DNA from: Pantoea sp. SOD02
GTDB taxonomy: Bacteria > Pseudomonadota > Gammaproteobacteria > Enterobacterales > Enterobacteriaceae
Direction of reading: 5' to 3'
Assembly (NCBI RefSeq): GCF_024707505.1
Contig: NZ_CP102604.1
Span: forward strand, 62,001 to 126,000
DNA length: 64,000 bases
Numbering within the stretch: position 1 is the stretch's first letter; every line of letters starts with the position of its first letter. The notes under the pieces are model-generated. The model saw only the letters and a list, made by a program, of their open reading frames with translations. It was not told the DNA's origin and made no database searches. Shown here piece by piece: positions 56,298 through 64,000 of this stretch. Both the position numbers and the translations under genes were made by a program.

Positions 56298-57989
56298 ATG
56301 AATTATATTAAAAGTTTAACGCAGCAGAAGCTGTCATTGCTGCTTGCGTTATATCTCGGCATCTTGTTGAATTTGCCAATATTTTATCGCCGCTTTGACG
56401 GCTTTTTAACAAAATCCAATATCTCTAATTGGCTCTCTGCTGCCGCAGAAGTCATGGCTGCCGTACTTCTTACCTTTTTCCTGATGCGCCTGCTGTCGCT
56501 GGGCGGAAAATGGGCCTATCGCATTCTCGCGACACTCACCGTGATCATTTCTGTTGCTGCCGCCTATTACATGGCGTTTTTCAACGTGGTGATTGGTTAC
56601 GGCATTATCGCTTCGGTGATGACCACCGATATCGATCTCTCTAAAGAAGTGATTGGCCTGCATTTCGTGTTGTGGATGGTGCTGGTGAGCGCGCTGCCGC
56701 TGCTGCTTATCTGGCGCAATAATCTTAGCCAAACGCTGATTGAACAACTTAAAACGCCTGGGCAGCGTCTGAAGCCGATAGCCGTTATGCTGCTGAGCGT
56801 CGCGCTGGTGTGGCTGCCAATTCGCTATTTCGACAAGCTGCAAAAGGTGAATGAAGAGATCACCAACATCGATTTACCGAGTTATGGCGGCGTGGTGGCG
56901 CACTCATATCTGCCATCCAACTGGATCGCCGCGCTGGGCCTGTTTGCCTGGACTAAAGTCGATGAAGAGTGGGATGGCCAGGAGTTGCTCGATCCGGCGA
57001 AGAAATTTACCTACGTCGCGCCAGCGGGCATCGATGATACCTATATGGTGTTCGTGATTGGTGAAACCACGCGCTGGGATCACATGGGGATGCTTGGCTA
57101 CGATCGTGATACCACGCCGAAGCTGTCGAAAGAGAAGAATCTGGTCGCGTTCCGTGGTGAATCTTGTGATACCGCCACCAAGCTGTCGCTGCGCTGCATG
57201 TTCGTGCGCGAAGGCGGCACCATGGATAATCCGGGCCGCACGCTGAAAGAACAAAACGTTTTCGCTGTATTGAAAGAACTGGGCTTTACGTCTGAGTTGT
57301 TCGCGATGCAGAGCGAAGTGTGGTTCTACGATAACGCTGACACCAATAACTTTTCGTTCCGCGAGCAGATTGGTTCAGAGAAGCGTAATCAGGGCAAAGC
57401 GGTCGACGACATGCTGTTAGTGCCGGAGTTACAGGCATCGTTACAACGCTTCCCGAAAGGCAAGCATGTGGTGATTCTGCACACCAAAGGTTCGCACTAC
57501 CTTTACTCTCAGCGCTACCCGCGTGATTTCGCGCGCTATAAGCCGGAATGCATGGGCGTTGATGAGAAGTGCAGTAAAGCGCAGTTGATTAATGCCTATG
57601 ACAACTCGATTTTGTACGTTGATACCATGCTGGACAGCGTGCTCGATCAGCTGCGTGATAAGAAGGCGATTGTGTTCTATGCCTCCGATCACGGTGAATC
57701 AATCAGCGAGAATATGCACTTGCATGGCACGCCGCGCGAGATGGCGCCACCGGAGCAGTTCCGTGTGCCGATGATGGTGTGGGCTTCTGATAAGTATCTT
57801 GAGGACCCAACTAACCGCAGCAACTTCGAACGTTTGCAGGCGCAGCAGCGCGTGGGTAAAACCCATCGCCATGTTGAGCTGTTCGATACCATTATGGGTT
57901 GCCTCGGCTACACCTCGCCAGACGGCGGAATTAAAGACGCGAATAACTGGTGTTCTGCCCCAGCGGCCACGCCTGCTAAACCGCTGTGA
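56298..57989 (+). CDS. eptB: Phosphoethanolamine transferase EptB
   Basis: A 563-residue inner-membrane enzyme that adds phosphoethanolamine to the outer Kdo of lipopolysaccharide. Five predicted membrane helices lie within 1-165. The periplasmic sulfatase-like domain begins near 220; its threonine nucleophile is in IGETTRWDHMGMLGY, and later zinc-site residues lie in HTKGSHYLYSQRYP and ASDHGESISENMHLHGTP. Cysteines (SCDTATKLSLRCM, ECMGVDEKC) should form periplasmic disulfides. It precedes a proline tRNA gene and dppA, as in E. coli. No MgrR-like RNA was found. Confidence 0.94.
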   Translation: MNYIKSLTQQKLSLLLALYLGILLNLPIFYRRFDGFLTKSNISNWLSAAAEVMAAVLLTFFLMRLLSLGGKWAYRILATLTVIISVAAAYYMAFFNVVIGYGIIASVMTTDIDLSKEVIGLHFVLWMVLVSALPLLLIWRNNLSQTLIEQLKTPGQRLKPIAVMLLSVALVWLPIRYFDKLQKVNEEITNIDLPSYGGVVAHSYLPSNWIAALGLFAWTKVDEEWDGQELLDPAKKFTYVAPAGIDDTYMVFVIGETTRWDHMGMLGYDRDTTPKLSKEKNLVAFRGESCDTATKLSLRCMFVREGGTMDNPGRTLKEQNVFAVLKELGFTSELFAMQSEVWFYDNADTNNFSFREQIGSEKRNQGKAVDDMLLVPELQASLQRFPKGKHVVILHTKGSHYLYSQRYPRDFARYKPECMGVDEKCSKAQLINAYDNSILYVDTMLDSVLDQLRDKKAIVFYASDHGESISENMHLHGTPREMAPPEQFRVPMMVWASDKYLEDPTNRSNFERLQAQQRVGKTHRHVELFDTIMGCLGYTSPDGGIKDANNWCSAPAATPAKPL

Positions 57990-58053
57990 TTTTCTGGGGT
58001 TGCTGACTTCTGCTTGCTTTCCAGGCGATCAGATGGGTTTTCAGTAAAAGGCA

Positions 58054-58090
58054 TTGACGCTTTTTTAGCAGCGCAGTAATATGCGCCCCC
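58054..58090 (+). promoter_or_regulatory. tRNA-Pro promoter with GC-rich discriminator
   Basis: TTGACG (58054-58059), a 17-base spacer and TAATAT (58077-58082) form a near-consensus sigma-70 promoter. GCGCCCCC follows, the GC-rich discriminator typical of stringently controlled stable-RNA promoters. Transcription should begin within a few bases of the tRNA gene. Confidence 0.85.
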
Positions 58091-58092
58091 AT

Positions 58093-58169
58093 CGGCGAGT
58101 AGCGCAGCTTGGTAGCGCAACTGGTTTGGGACCAGTGGGTCGGAGGTTCGAATCCTCTCTCGCCGACCA
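58093..58169 (+). tRNA. tRNA-Pro, anticodon TGG
   Basis: A 77-base gene with encoded CCA. The acceptor stem CGGCGAG/CTCGCCG and the T arm GGAGG-TTCGAAT-CCTCT are complete. In the anticodon arm ACTGG-TTTGGGA-CCAGT the anticodon is TGG. The sequence looks like E. coli proM (UGG), although it stands between eptB and dppA, where E. coli has proK (CGG). Confidence 0.97.
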
Positions 58170-58178
58170 TCTTTGAAG

Positions 58179-58208
58179 AAACCTGCTTTTATAAGCAGGT
58201 TTTTTTTC
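58179..58208 (+). terminator. tRNA-Pro terminator
   Basis: AACCTGCTT/AAGCAGGTT stem with a short TTAT-type loop followed by at least seven T residues, ten bases after the tRNA. Confidence 0.9.
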
Positions 58209-58248
58209 GTCTGTAATTTGTTGGGCCTTGTGCCGATCAGGCTGAAAT

Positions 58249-58339
58249 ACAGGGCCGCTCCGTAAAGTCGCCGTGGACACATCCCTGTGGGCTCTGCCGA
58301 CGCATCCATGCGTCGGAAGCTTTACTCCGCGGCCCTGCA
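58249..58339. repeat. Large palindromic intergenic element A
   Basis: Imperfect outer arms pair ACAGGGCCGC...GTAAAG (58249-58267) with CTTTAC...GCGGCCCTG (58320-58337). Inside is a perfect nine-base hairpin, CCGACGCAT-CC-ATGCGTCGG (58297-58316). The core CGCATCCATGCG also occurs at 37637-37648. Confidence 0.65.
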
Positions 58340-58402
58340 TTCCATCCTTTATTAAATTCCGCTGCGCTCTGTTTTAAAGCGAAACCCAACGTTCAGGCGA
58401 TG

Positions 58403-58500
58403 GGAAGGCGGCTCGGTTAGCAAAGCGTCCGCCGCAGGGATGCGGCGGTCGAGGCTACAGGGACGTATTCACGCCGACTTTGCGTTTGAGCCGCCTTTCC
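58403..58500. repeat. Large palindromic intergenic element B
   Basis: Outer arms GGAAGGCGGCTC...GCAAAG (58403-58424) and CTTTGC...GAGCCGCCTTTCC (58478-58500) pair with small gaps. The inner hairpin is CCGCCGCA-GGGA-TGCGGCGG (58429-58448). Size and build resemble element A, 64 bases to its left, but the sequence differs. Confidence 0.65.
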
Positions 58501-59124
58501 TGAGCAACGCACCAATAATCAGCAAAACTCCTGAATTTACTCGTTCCATCTCCCAAACCAACAATACTCACCATTATCCCAACTTAACCCCGTGCACCCC
58601 ACGCCAAATCGAACCCGCGCGCTTAATTCGCGAAACATTCTTCTTATGACCGGTTTATGCATCATGCTGATTTCTTATGCCATTTCACTAGCACATTCCG
58701 CTGCCTGAACGTCATAACGCACGAAGAATCGTTCAGATATTCAACATTTACCAATAAGTTTTGTGTGTTTTTTAACGGTGATAATCACTGTCATTTGGCT
58801 ACATAGCCAGATAATCACGCGGCATTGAGCGCTTTATCACCTTTTTTAATTTTGGCTTACGCTGAGAAGGGTGTTTTTTATCGTTGCTTGCACTTACTCA
58901 CACTCTGTGTAAATAACCCCACACTGTATTGACGTTCATTGCAACTGTTGACAAATTGATGCGTCAATAAAATGTAGAGAAGGACGTGTCTGACAGATTC
59001 CACGGTGCCAGCACAAAAAAATAACCGCTCACATTTTGCTTACTCTTAATTGACCTGCCCGAACCGCATAAAAAAATCAGAGGTCGGGCGACGCACACAA
59101 CATCACATCACAATGGAGCAAAAC

Positions 59125-60735
59125 ATGATCAACTCCCTGGCTAAATCCAGGATGCTGAAGGTCGGTCTCAGCCTGATTGCTATGACCGTTGCCGCTGGTG
59201 TCCAGGCGAAAACCCTCGTTTATTGTTCAGAAGGTTCGCCGGAAGGCTTCAACCCGCAGCTCTTCACATCGGGCACCACTTACGACGCAAGCTCCGTACC
59301 GATCTACAACCGTTTGGTTGAGTTCAAAACCGGTACCACCGAGCTGCAGCCAGGTCTGGCAGAAAAATGGGATGTCAGCGCGGACGGTAAAACCTATACC
59401 TTCCACCTGCGTCAGGGCGTGAAGTGGCAAACCACCAAAGACTTCAAGCCAACCCGCACCTTCAATGCCGATGACGTCGTGTTCTCCTTCGAGCGCCAGC
59501 TCGACAAAAACAACAAATATCACGGTGTTTCTGGCGGCAGCTACGAATACTTCGAAGGCATGGACATGCCTAAGCTGATTGCCAAAATCGAGAAAGTTGA
59601 CGATTACACCGTACGCTTCACCCTGACGCGTCCAGAAGCGCCGTTCATCGCTGACCTCGGCATGGACTTCGCCTCAATCATTTCTAAAGAATATGCCGAC
59701 AACATGCTGAAAGCGGGCACGCCTGAGAAGCTGGACCTCAATCCAGTGGGCACCGGTCCGTTCGTACTGCAGCAGTATCAAAAAGACTCGCGCATTCTGT
59801 ACAAAGCGAACCCAGACTTCTGGGGCACCAAGCCGAAGATTGATCGCTTAGTGTTCTCCATCACGCCAGATGCGTCTGTGCGTTATGCGAAACTGCAGAA
59901 GGGTGAGTGCCAGGTAATGCCGTACCCGAACCCGGCCGATCTCGCCAGCATGAAGAAAGACGACAAAATTAACCTGATGGAACAGCCTGGTCTGAACGTT
60001 GGTTACCTGTCGTTCAACACCGAGAAAAAACCGCTGGATAACGTGAAAGTGCGTCAGGCACTGACCATGGCGGTGAACAAACAAGCCATCATCGATGCCG
60101 TTTATCAGGGCGCTGGCCAGGCCGCGAAAAACCTGATCCCACCAACCATGTGGGGCTACAACGACGACATCAAAGATTACGCCTACGATCCTGAGAAAGC
60201 GAAAGCGCTGCTGAAAGAAGCGGGCATGGCAGATGGTTTCTCCATCGACCTGTGGGCAATGCCGGTTCAGCGTCCATACAACCCGAACGCACGCCGCATG
60301 GCGGAAATGGTTCAGGCTGACTGGGCGAAAATTGGCGTGAAAGCCAAAATCGTCACCTTCGAATGGGGCGAGTACCTGAAACGTGCGAAAGCCGGTGAAC
60401 ACCAGACCGTAATGATGGGCTGGACCGGTGATAATGGGGATCCTGATAACTTCTTCGCCACGCTGTTCAGCTGTGCAGCGGCGAAAGACGGTTCTAACTA
60501 CTCACGTTGGTGCTACAAGCCGTTTGAAGATCTGATTCAGCCAGCCCGTGCTGAAGCCGATCACAACAAACGTATTGAACTGTACAAACAGGCTCAGGTA
60601 GTGATGCATGACCAGGCTCCAGCGCTGATCATCGCTCACTCAACCGTATACGAGCCAGTGAGCAAGAAAGTAACAGGTTATGTGGTTGATCCATTAGGTA
60701 AACATCACTTCGAAAACGTCGATATCCAGGAATAA
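59125..60735 (+). CDS. dppA: Dipeptide-binding protein DppA
   Basis: A 536-residue periplasmic binding protein for dipeptides, also used for heme in E. coli. The signal peptide (about 1-29) ends GVQA-K, followed by TLVYCSEGSPEGFNPQLFTS, which is nearly invariant in DppA. Later segments such as NARRMAEMVQADWAKIG and GWTGDNGDPDNFFATLFSC also match closely. Start set at 59125, with GGAG at 59115-59118. It is the first gene of dppABCDF; a double hairpin follows, which commonly keeps the binding-protein message more abundant than the rest. GcvB control is likely. Confidence 0.98.
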   Translation: MINSLAKSRMLKVGLSLIAMTVAAGVQAKTLVYCSEGSPEGFNPQLFTSGTTYDASSVPIYNRLVEFKTGTTELQPGLAEKWDVSADGKTYTFHLRQGVKWQTTKDFKPTRTFNADDVVFSFERQLDKNNKYHGVSGGSYEYFEGMDMPKLIAKIEKVDDYTVRFTLTRPEAPFIADLGMDFASIISKEYADNMLKAGTPEKLDLNPVGTGPFVLQQYQKDSRILYKANPDFWGTKPKIDRLVFSITPDASVRYAKLQKGECQVMPYPNPADLASMKKDDKINLMEQPGLNVGYLSFNTEKKPLDNVKVRQALTMAVNKQAIIDAVYQGAGQAAKNLIPPTMWGYNDDIKDYAYDPEKAKALLKEAGMADGFSIDLWAMPVQRPYNPNARRMAEMVQADWAKIGVKAKIVTFEWGEYLKRAKAGEHQTVMMGWTGDNGDPDNFFATLFSCAAAKDGSNYSRWCYKPFEDLIQPARAEADHNKRIELYKQAQVVMHDQAPALIIAHSTVYEPVSKKVTGYVVDPLGKHHFENVDIQE

Positions 60736-60756
60736 CCTTTCGGATTATCGCGGTCA

Positions 60757-60815
60757 GGGCCAGCATTGCTGGCCCTCGGGCGGCACCTTCGCCGCCCGTA
60801 TTCCGCTCTTTTTTT
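60757..60815 (+). terminator. Attenuating double hairpin after dppA
   Basis: GGGCCAGC-ATT-GCTGGCCC (60757-60775) and GGGCGGC-ACCTTC-GCCGCCC (60778-60797) stand side by side. A T-run lies at 60809-60815, but not directly against the stem. Together they should protect the dppA 3' end and reduce read-through into dppB. Confidence 0.75.
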
Positions 60816-60933
60816 CCGGCAAATTCTAATATTGAAGCGCTTCTTGCGTCGCGTCTGCCCCTGGCGGGCTGCGAGTGTTGAGCAATGTTGTCCCCGGCGG
60901 TAACGCTGTGGGAAATGTCAGAGAACCAGGCTT

Positions 60934-61953
60934 ATGCTGCAATTCATACTCCGACGTTTGGGCCTTGTCATCCCAACGTTCATCGGTATCACATTATTGA
61001 CCTTCGCGTTTGTCCACTTGATCCCCGGCGATCCGGTACTGATCATGGCCGGCGAACGCGGTATCTCTCCTGAACGTCACGCGCAATTGATGGCGCAATT
61101 TGGCCTCGATCAGCCGATGTGGAAGCAATATCTCACCTACATCAACGGCGTCTTGCACGGTGACCTCGGTATCTCGCTGAAAAGCCGTATCCCGGTTTGG
61201 GACGAATTCGTACCACGCTTTAAAGCCACGCTGGAACTGGGCATCTGCGCCATGTTGTTCGCAGTGGCGGTCGGCATTCCCGTTGGCGTGCTGGCAGCAG
61301 TAAAACGCGGCTCGATCTTCGATCACACCGCCGTAGGTATCTCGCTCACCGGTTACTCAATGCCGATTTTCTGGTGGGGCATCATGCTGATCATGCTGGT
61401 CTCGGTGCAGTGGAACCTCACGCCGGTCTCCGGGCGCGTCAGCGACACCATCTTCCTCGACGACAGCCATCCGCTCACCGGCTTCATGCTGATTGATACG
61501 CTGTTCTGGGGCGAAGAGGGCGATTTCAAAGATGCGGTGATGCACATGATTTTGCCGGCCATCGTGCTCGGCACCATTCCGCTGGCGGTGATTGTGCGTA
61601 TGACGCGCTCCTCAATGCTGGAAGTGCTGGGTGAAGATTACATCCGTACCGCGCGCGCCAAAGGTTTGACGCGTATGCGTGTGATTGTGGTGCATGCGCT
61701 GCGTAACGCCATGCTGCCGGTCGTCACCGTGATTGGTTTGCAGGTCGGTACGCTGCTGGCCGGTGCGATTCTGACCGAAACCATCTTCTCGTGGCCAGGA
61801 CTTGGTCGCTGGCTGATCGAAGCGCTGCAACGCCGTGACTATCCGGTAGTTCAGGGCGGCGTGCTGTTGGTGGCGATTCTGATCATCGTGGTCAACCTGC
61901 TGGTTGATCTGTTGTACGGCGTGGTCAATCCACGTATCCGTCATAAGAAATAA
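60934..61953 (+). CDS. dppB: Dipeptide ABC permease DppB
   Basis: A 339-residue inner-membrane permease with six predicted spans, opening LQFILRRLGLVIPTFIGITLLTFAFVHL. The long periplasmic insert (about 165-200, VSGRVSDTIFLDDSHPLTGFMLIDT) is characteristic of DppB. The EAA loop RTARAKGLTRMRVIVVHALRNAMLPV contacts the ATPases. It is separated from dppA by 198 bases containing hairpins and starts the tightly packed dppBCDF part. Confidence 0.98.
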   Translation: MLQFILRRLGLVIPTFIGITLLTFAFVHLIPGDPVLIMAGERGISPERHAQLMAQFGLDQPMWKQYLTYINGVLHGDLGISLKSRIPVWDEFVPRFKATLELGICAMLFAVAVGIPVGVLAAVKRGSIFDHTAVGISLTGYSMPIFWWGIMLIMLVSVQWNLTPVSGRVSDTIFLDDSHPLTGFMLIDTLFWGEEGDFKDAVMHMILPAIVLGTIPLAVIVRMTRSSMLEVLGEDYIRTARAKGLTRMRVIVVHALRNAMLPVVTVIGLQVGTLLAGAILTETIFSWPGLGRWLIEALQRRDYPVVQGGVLLVAILIIVVNLLVDLLYGVVNPRIRHKK

Positions 61954-61962
61954 GGGGGAATC

Positions 61963-62865
61963 ATGTCTGCTGTTGATCCCGCAAGCGTAACTGCTGCACC
62001 CAAGCCGATGACCCCGTTGCAGGAATTCTGGCACTACTTCAAACGTAACAAAGGCGCGGTAATCGGCCTGGTTTACATCGTTCTGATGCTGTTGATCGCG
62101 GTCTTTGCTGATGTGCTGGCACCGCACGCACCGGCCGAGCAGTTCCGCGATGCCTTGCTGCATCCGCCAGTCTGGCAGGAAGGCGGCAGCTGGAGCTACA
62201 TCCTCGGTACCGATGACGTGGGCCGCGATGTGCTGTCGCGCCTGATGTACGGCGCACGCCTGTCGCTGCTGGTAGGCTGCATGGTGGTGGTGCTGTCGCT
62301 GATTCTCGGCGTGATATTTGGCCTGATGGCCGGCTACCTCGGCGGCGTGGTTGACGCCATCATCATGCGTGTGGTCGATATCATGCTGGCGCTGCCAAGC
62401 CTGCTGCTGGCATTGGTGCTGGTGGCAATTTTTGGTCCGTCGATTGTTAACGCCTCGCTGGCGATTACCTTCGTCGCCTTGCCGCACTATATCCGTCTGA
62501 CGCGTGCTGCGGTGCTGGTTGAAGTGAACCGCGATTACGTCACGGCTTCGAGCGTGGCGGGCGCCGGTACGCTGCGCCAGATGTTCATCAATATTCTGCC
62601 TAACTGCCTGGCACCGCTGATCGTGCAGGCATCATTAGGTTTCTCCAACGCCATTCTCGATATGGCGGCGTTGGGCTTTCTCGGTATGGGGGCGCAGCCG
62701 CCAACGCCGGAGTGGGGCACCATGCTCTCCGACGTGTTGCAGTATGCGCAAAGTGCCTGGTGGGTGGTGACATTCCCTGGAGTGACCATTCTGCTAACGG
62801 TTCTGGCATTCAACCTCATGGGCGATGGTTTGCGTGATGCACTCGACCCGAAACTCAAGCAGTAA
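61963..62865 (+). CDS. dppC: Dipeptide ABC permease DppC
   Basis: A 300-residue permease, partner of DppB. Features are the cytoplasmic start PLQEFWHYFKRNKGAVIGLVYI, the LGTDDVGRDVLSRLMYGARLS motif and the EAA loop SSVAGAGTLRQMFINILPNCLAPL. It starts nine bases after dppB, with GGGGG upstream, and dppD follows after twelve bases. Confidence 0.98.
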   Translation: MSAVDPASVTAAPKPMTPLQEFWHYFKRNKGAVIGLVYIVLMLLIAVFADVLAPHAPAEQFRDALLHPPVWQEGGSWSYILGTDDVGRDVLSRLMYGARLSLLVGCMVVVLSLILGVIFGLMAGYLGGVVDAIIMRVVDIMLALPSLLLALVLVAIFGPSIVNASLAITFVALPHYIRLTRAAVLVEVNRDYVTASSVAGAGTLRQMFINILPNCLAPLIVQASLGFSNAILDMAALGFLGMGAQPPTPEWGTMLSDVLQYAQSAWWVVTFPGVTILLTVLAFNLMGDGLRDALDPKLKQ

Positions 62866-62877
62866 AGAGGCACCGAG

Positions 62878-63864
62878 ATGGCGTTATTAAATGTAGACAA
62901 GTTATCGGTGCATTTCGGCGACGAAAAAACACCGTTCCGTGCGGTTGACCGCATCAGCTACCAGGTCGAGCAAGGCCAGGTTGTGGGTATTGTTGGTGAA
63001 TCTGGCTCGGGCAAATCCGTGAGTTCACTGGCGATTATGGGCCTGATTGATTATCCCGGCCGCGTAATGGCGGAAAAACTGGAGTTCAATCAGCGCGACC
63101 TGCAGAAAATCTCCGAAAAAGAGCGCCGCCAGCTGGTGGGCGCAGAAGTAGCGATGATTTTCCAGGACCCGATGACCAGCCTCAACCCGTGCTACACCGT
63201 GGGTTTCCAGATCATGGAAGCGCTGAAGGTGCATCAGGGCGGCAGCAAACGTACGCGTCGTCAGCGCGCGATAGATCTGCTCGATCAGGTGGGCATTCCC
63301 GACCCGGCATCGCGTCTGGATGTGTATCCGCATCAGCTGTCGGGCGGTATGAGCCAGCGCGTGATGATCGCGATGGCGATTGCCTGCAAACCGAAACTGC
63401 TGATCGCCGATGAGCCGACCACCGCACTCGACGTAACCATTCAGGCGCAAATCATCGAACTGCTGCTGGAGTTGCAGAAGCAGGAGAACATGGCGCTGAT
63501 CCTGATTACTCACGATCTGGCGCTGGTGGCCGAAGCGGCGCAGCACATCATCGTGATGTATGCCGGACAAGTGGTGGAAAGCGGTAAAGCGGTGGATATC
63601 TTCAAAGCGCCGCGTCATCCGTATACGCAAGCATTGCTGCGCGCGCTGCCGGAGTTTGCCGCCGATAAAGCGCGTCTGGCTTCGCTGCCTGGCGTGGTGC
63701 CGGGTAAATACGATCGTCCAACCGGCTGCCTGTTAAATCCGCGCTGCCCGTATGTGACCGATCGCTGCCGCCGCGAAGAGCCGGAGCTGCGCGACATTCC
63801 GGGCCGTCAGGCCAAATGTCACTTCCCACTGGATGATGCCGGGAGACCGACTTATGAGTCTTGA
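62878..63864 (+). CDS. dppD: Dipeptide ABC ATPase DppD
   Basis: A 328-residue ATPase with Walker [11 protein letters not shown]-loop [17 protein letters not shown], signature [15 protein letters not shown], Walker [14 protein letters not shown]-loop ITHD and the C-terminal cysteine motif [20 protein letters not shown]. DppD works with DppF as the ATPase pair. Its end overlaps the dppF start by eleven bases. Confidence 0.98.
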   Translation: MALLNVDKLSVHFGDEKTPFRAVDRISYQVEQGQVVGIVGESGSGKSVSSLAIMGLIDYPGRVMAEKLEFNQRDLQKISEKERRQLVGAEVAMIFQDPMTSLNPCYTVGFQIMEALKVHQGGSKRTRRQRAIDLLDQVGIPDPASRLDVYPHQLSGGMSQRVMIAMAIACKPKLLIADEPTTALDVTIQAQIIELLLELQKQENMALILITHDLALVAEAAQHIIVMYAGQVVESGKAVDIFKAPRHPYTQALLRALPEFAADKARLASLPGVVPGKYDRPTGCLLNPRCPYVTDRCRREEPELRDIPGRQAKCHFPLDDAGRPTYES

Positions 63865-64000
63865 TAACGATAAGCAGGATTACCTGCTGCAGGCGATTGA
63901 CCTGAAAAAACACTACCCGGTGAAGAAAGGTCTGTTTGGCCAGGAACGTCTGGTAAAAGCGCTGGATGGCGTCTCGTTCAACCTCGAACGCGGCAAAACC
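63854..64000 (+). CDS. dppF: Dipeptide ABC ATPase DppF, 5' part only
   Basis: The first 49 residues are visible ([20 protein letters not shown] at the start), up to just before Walker A; the gene is cut by the window end. YPVKKGLFG and [10 protein letters not shown] match DppF N-termini. It overlaps dppD by eleven bases and is the last gene of the operon in E. coli. Confidence 0.93.
   Translation, partial: MSLDNDKQDYLLQAIDLKKHYPVKKGLFGQERLVKALDGVSFNLERGKT

Larger units (their letters stand above)
58209..59124. promoter_or_regulatory. Non-coding interval and dppA control region
   Basis: No credible gene is seen in these 916 bases. The left part holds two large palindromic elements (listed separately). 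The right part, from about 58650, is AT-rich and should contain the dppA promoter; TTGACA at 58948-58953 is the best -35, with a weak -10 near 58970. The last 40 bases before the dppA ribosome site are rich in CA (ACGCACACAACATCACATCA), a typical GcvB small-RNA target. Confidence 0.55.

Noticed and set aside
56102-56299. A 65-codon minus-strand frame overlapping the eptB start codon (MKISIPDLVSLYQPL at its start).
   Set aside because: It overlaps the eptB ATG in the opposite direction and uses rare codons (AGA, AGG, CGA, CGG) unlike its neighbours. I recognise no family. It could be a real small gene, but nothing here supports it.
58065-58340. A reading frame on the minus strand across the tRNA-Pro gene.
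   Set aside because: It overlaps the tRNA and its terminator. Frames over this tRNA region are artefacts.

Overview
The window looks like chromosome from a member of the Enterobacterales, most likely Erwiniaceae and probably Pantoea (inference). The support is an enterobacterial core gene set and gene order (glyQ-glyS, selA-selB after a yibF-like gene, mtlA-mtlD-mtlR-yibL, yiaF, yiaG, eptB, tRNA-Pro, dppABCDF). These blocks are interleaved with accessory catabolic operons and with many small palindromic intergenic repeats. No IS element, prophage, CRISPR array or rRNA was seen.

Layout. (1) 1-8926, minus strand: an accessory catabolic operon for an unidentified, probably nitrogen-containing compound. 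It encodes a RidA protein, a D-2-hydroxyacid dehydrogenase, an amino-acid-type ABC importer whose permease and ATPase are fused, an FMN-oxidase homologue lacking the catalytic histidine, a binding-protein-fold protein without a signal peptide, an allantoinase-like amidohydrolase, a GntR regulator and an enolase-superfamily enzyme cut by the window edge. Two TCGTATACGA palindromes upstream are likely GntR operators. (2) 9274-12264: glyQ-glyS, followed by a ParDE-type toxin-antitoxin pair. (3) 13002-23412: a compact selenium/formate module of selB, selA, a GST gene, fdhE and fdoI-fdoH-fdoG, with fdhD divergent. fdoG is read through an in-frame UGA (Sec) followed by a SECIS hairpin.

(4) 23409-29907: a DeoR regulator with a divergent class III aminotransferase behind an 18-bp tandem repeat; then a UlaABC-like PTS plus an AlsE-like epimerase, with a divergent LacI-type regulator and two palindromic operators. 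(5) 30068-37265: sodA, a VirK/YbjX gene, yibL, and the mannitol operon mtlADR with four good CRP sites and one weak one, then yiaF. (6) 37793-45550: a peptide-type ABC importer, a cytoplasmic gamma-glutamyltransferase and a GntR regulator. (7) 45963-53791: a guanidine-I (ykkC) riboswitch with terminator, controlling an ABC importer, the two carboxyguanidine deiminase subunits and a 1199-residue urea/guanidine carboxylase. A possible sigma-54 promoter and NtrC site lie upstream. Allophanate hydrolase, the last enzyme of the pathway, is not present. Blocks 6 and 7 lie between yiaF and yiaG, which are neighbours in E. coli.

(8) 54039-64000: yiaG, an HD hydrolase, ohrR-ohr, eptB, a tRNA-Pro(UGG) gene, and the dipeptide operon dppABCDF, with dppF cut by the window end.

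A hairpin repeat (arms GGTCGCCAT/ATGGCGACC, then CTACG) occurs nine times, always beside the 3' end of a gene. Compensatory base changes between copies argue that the stem itself is conserved.
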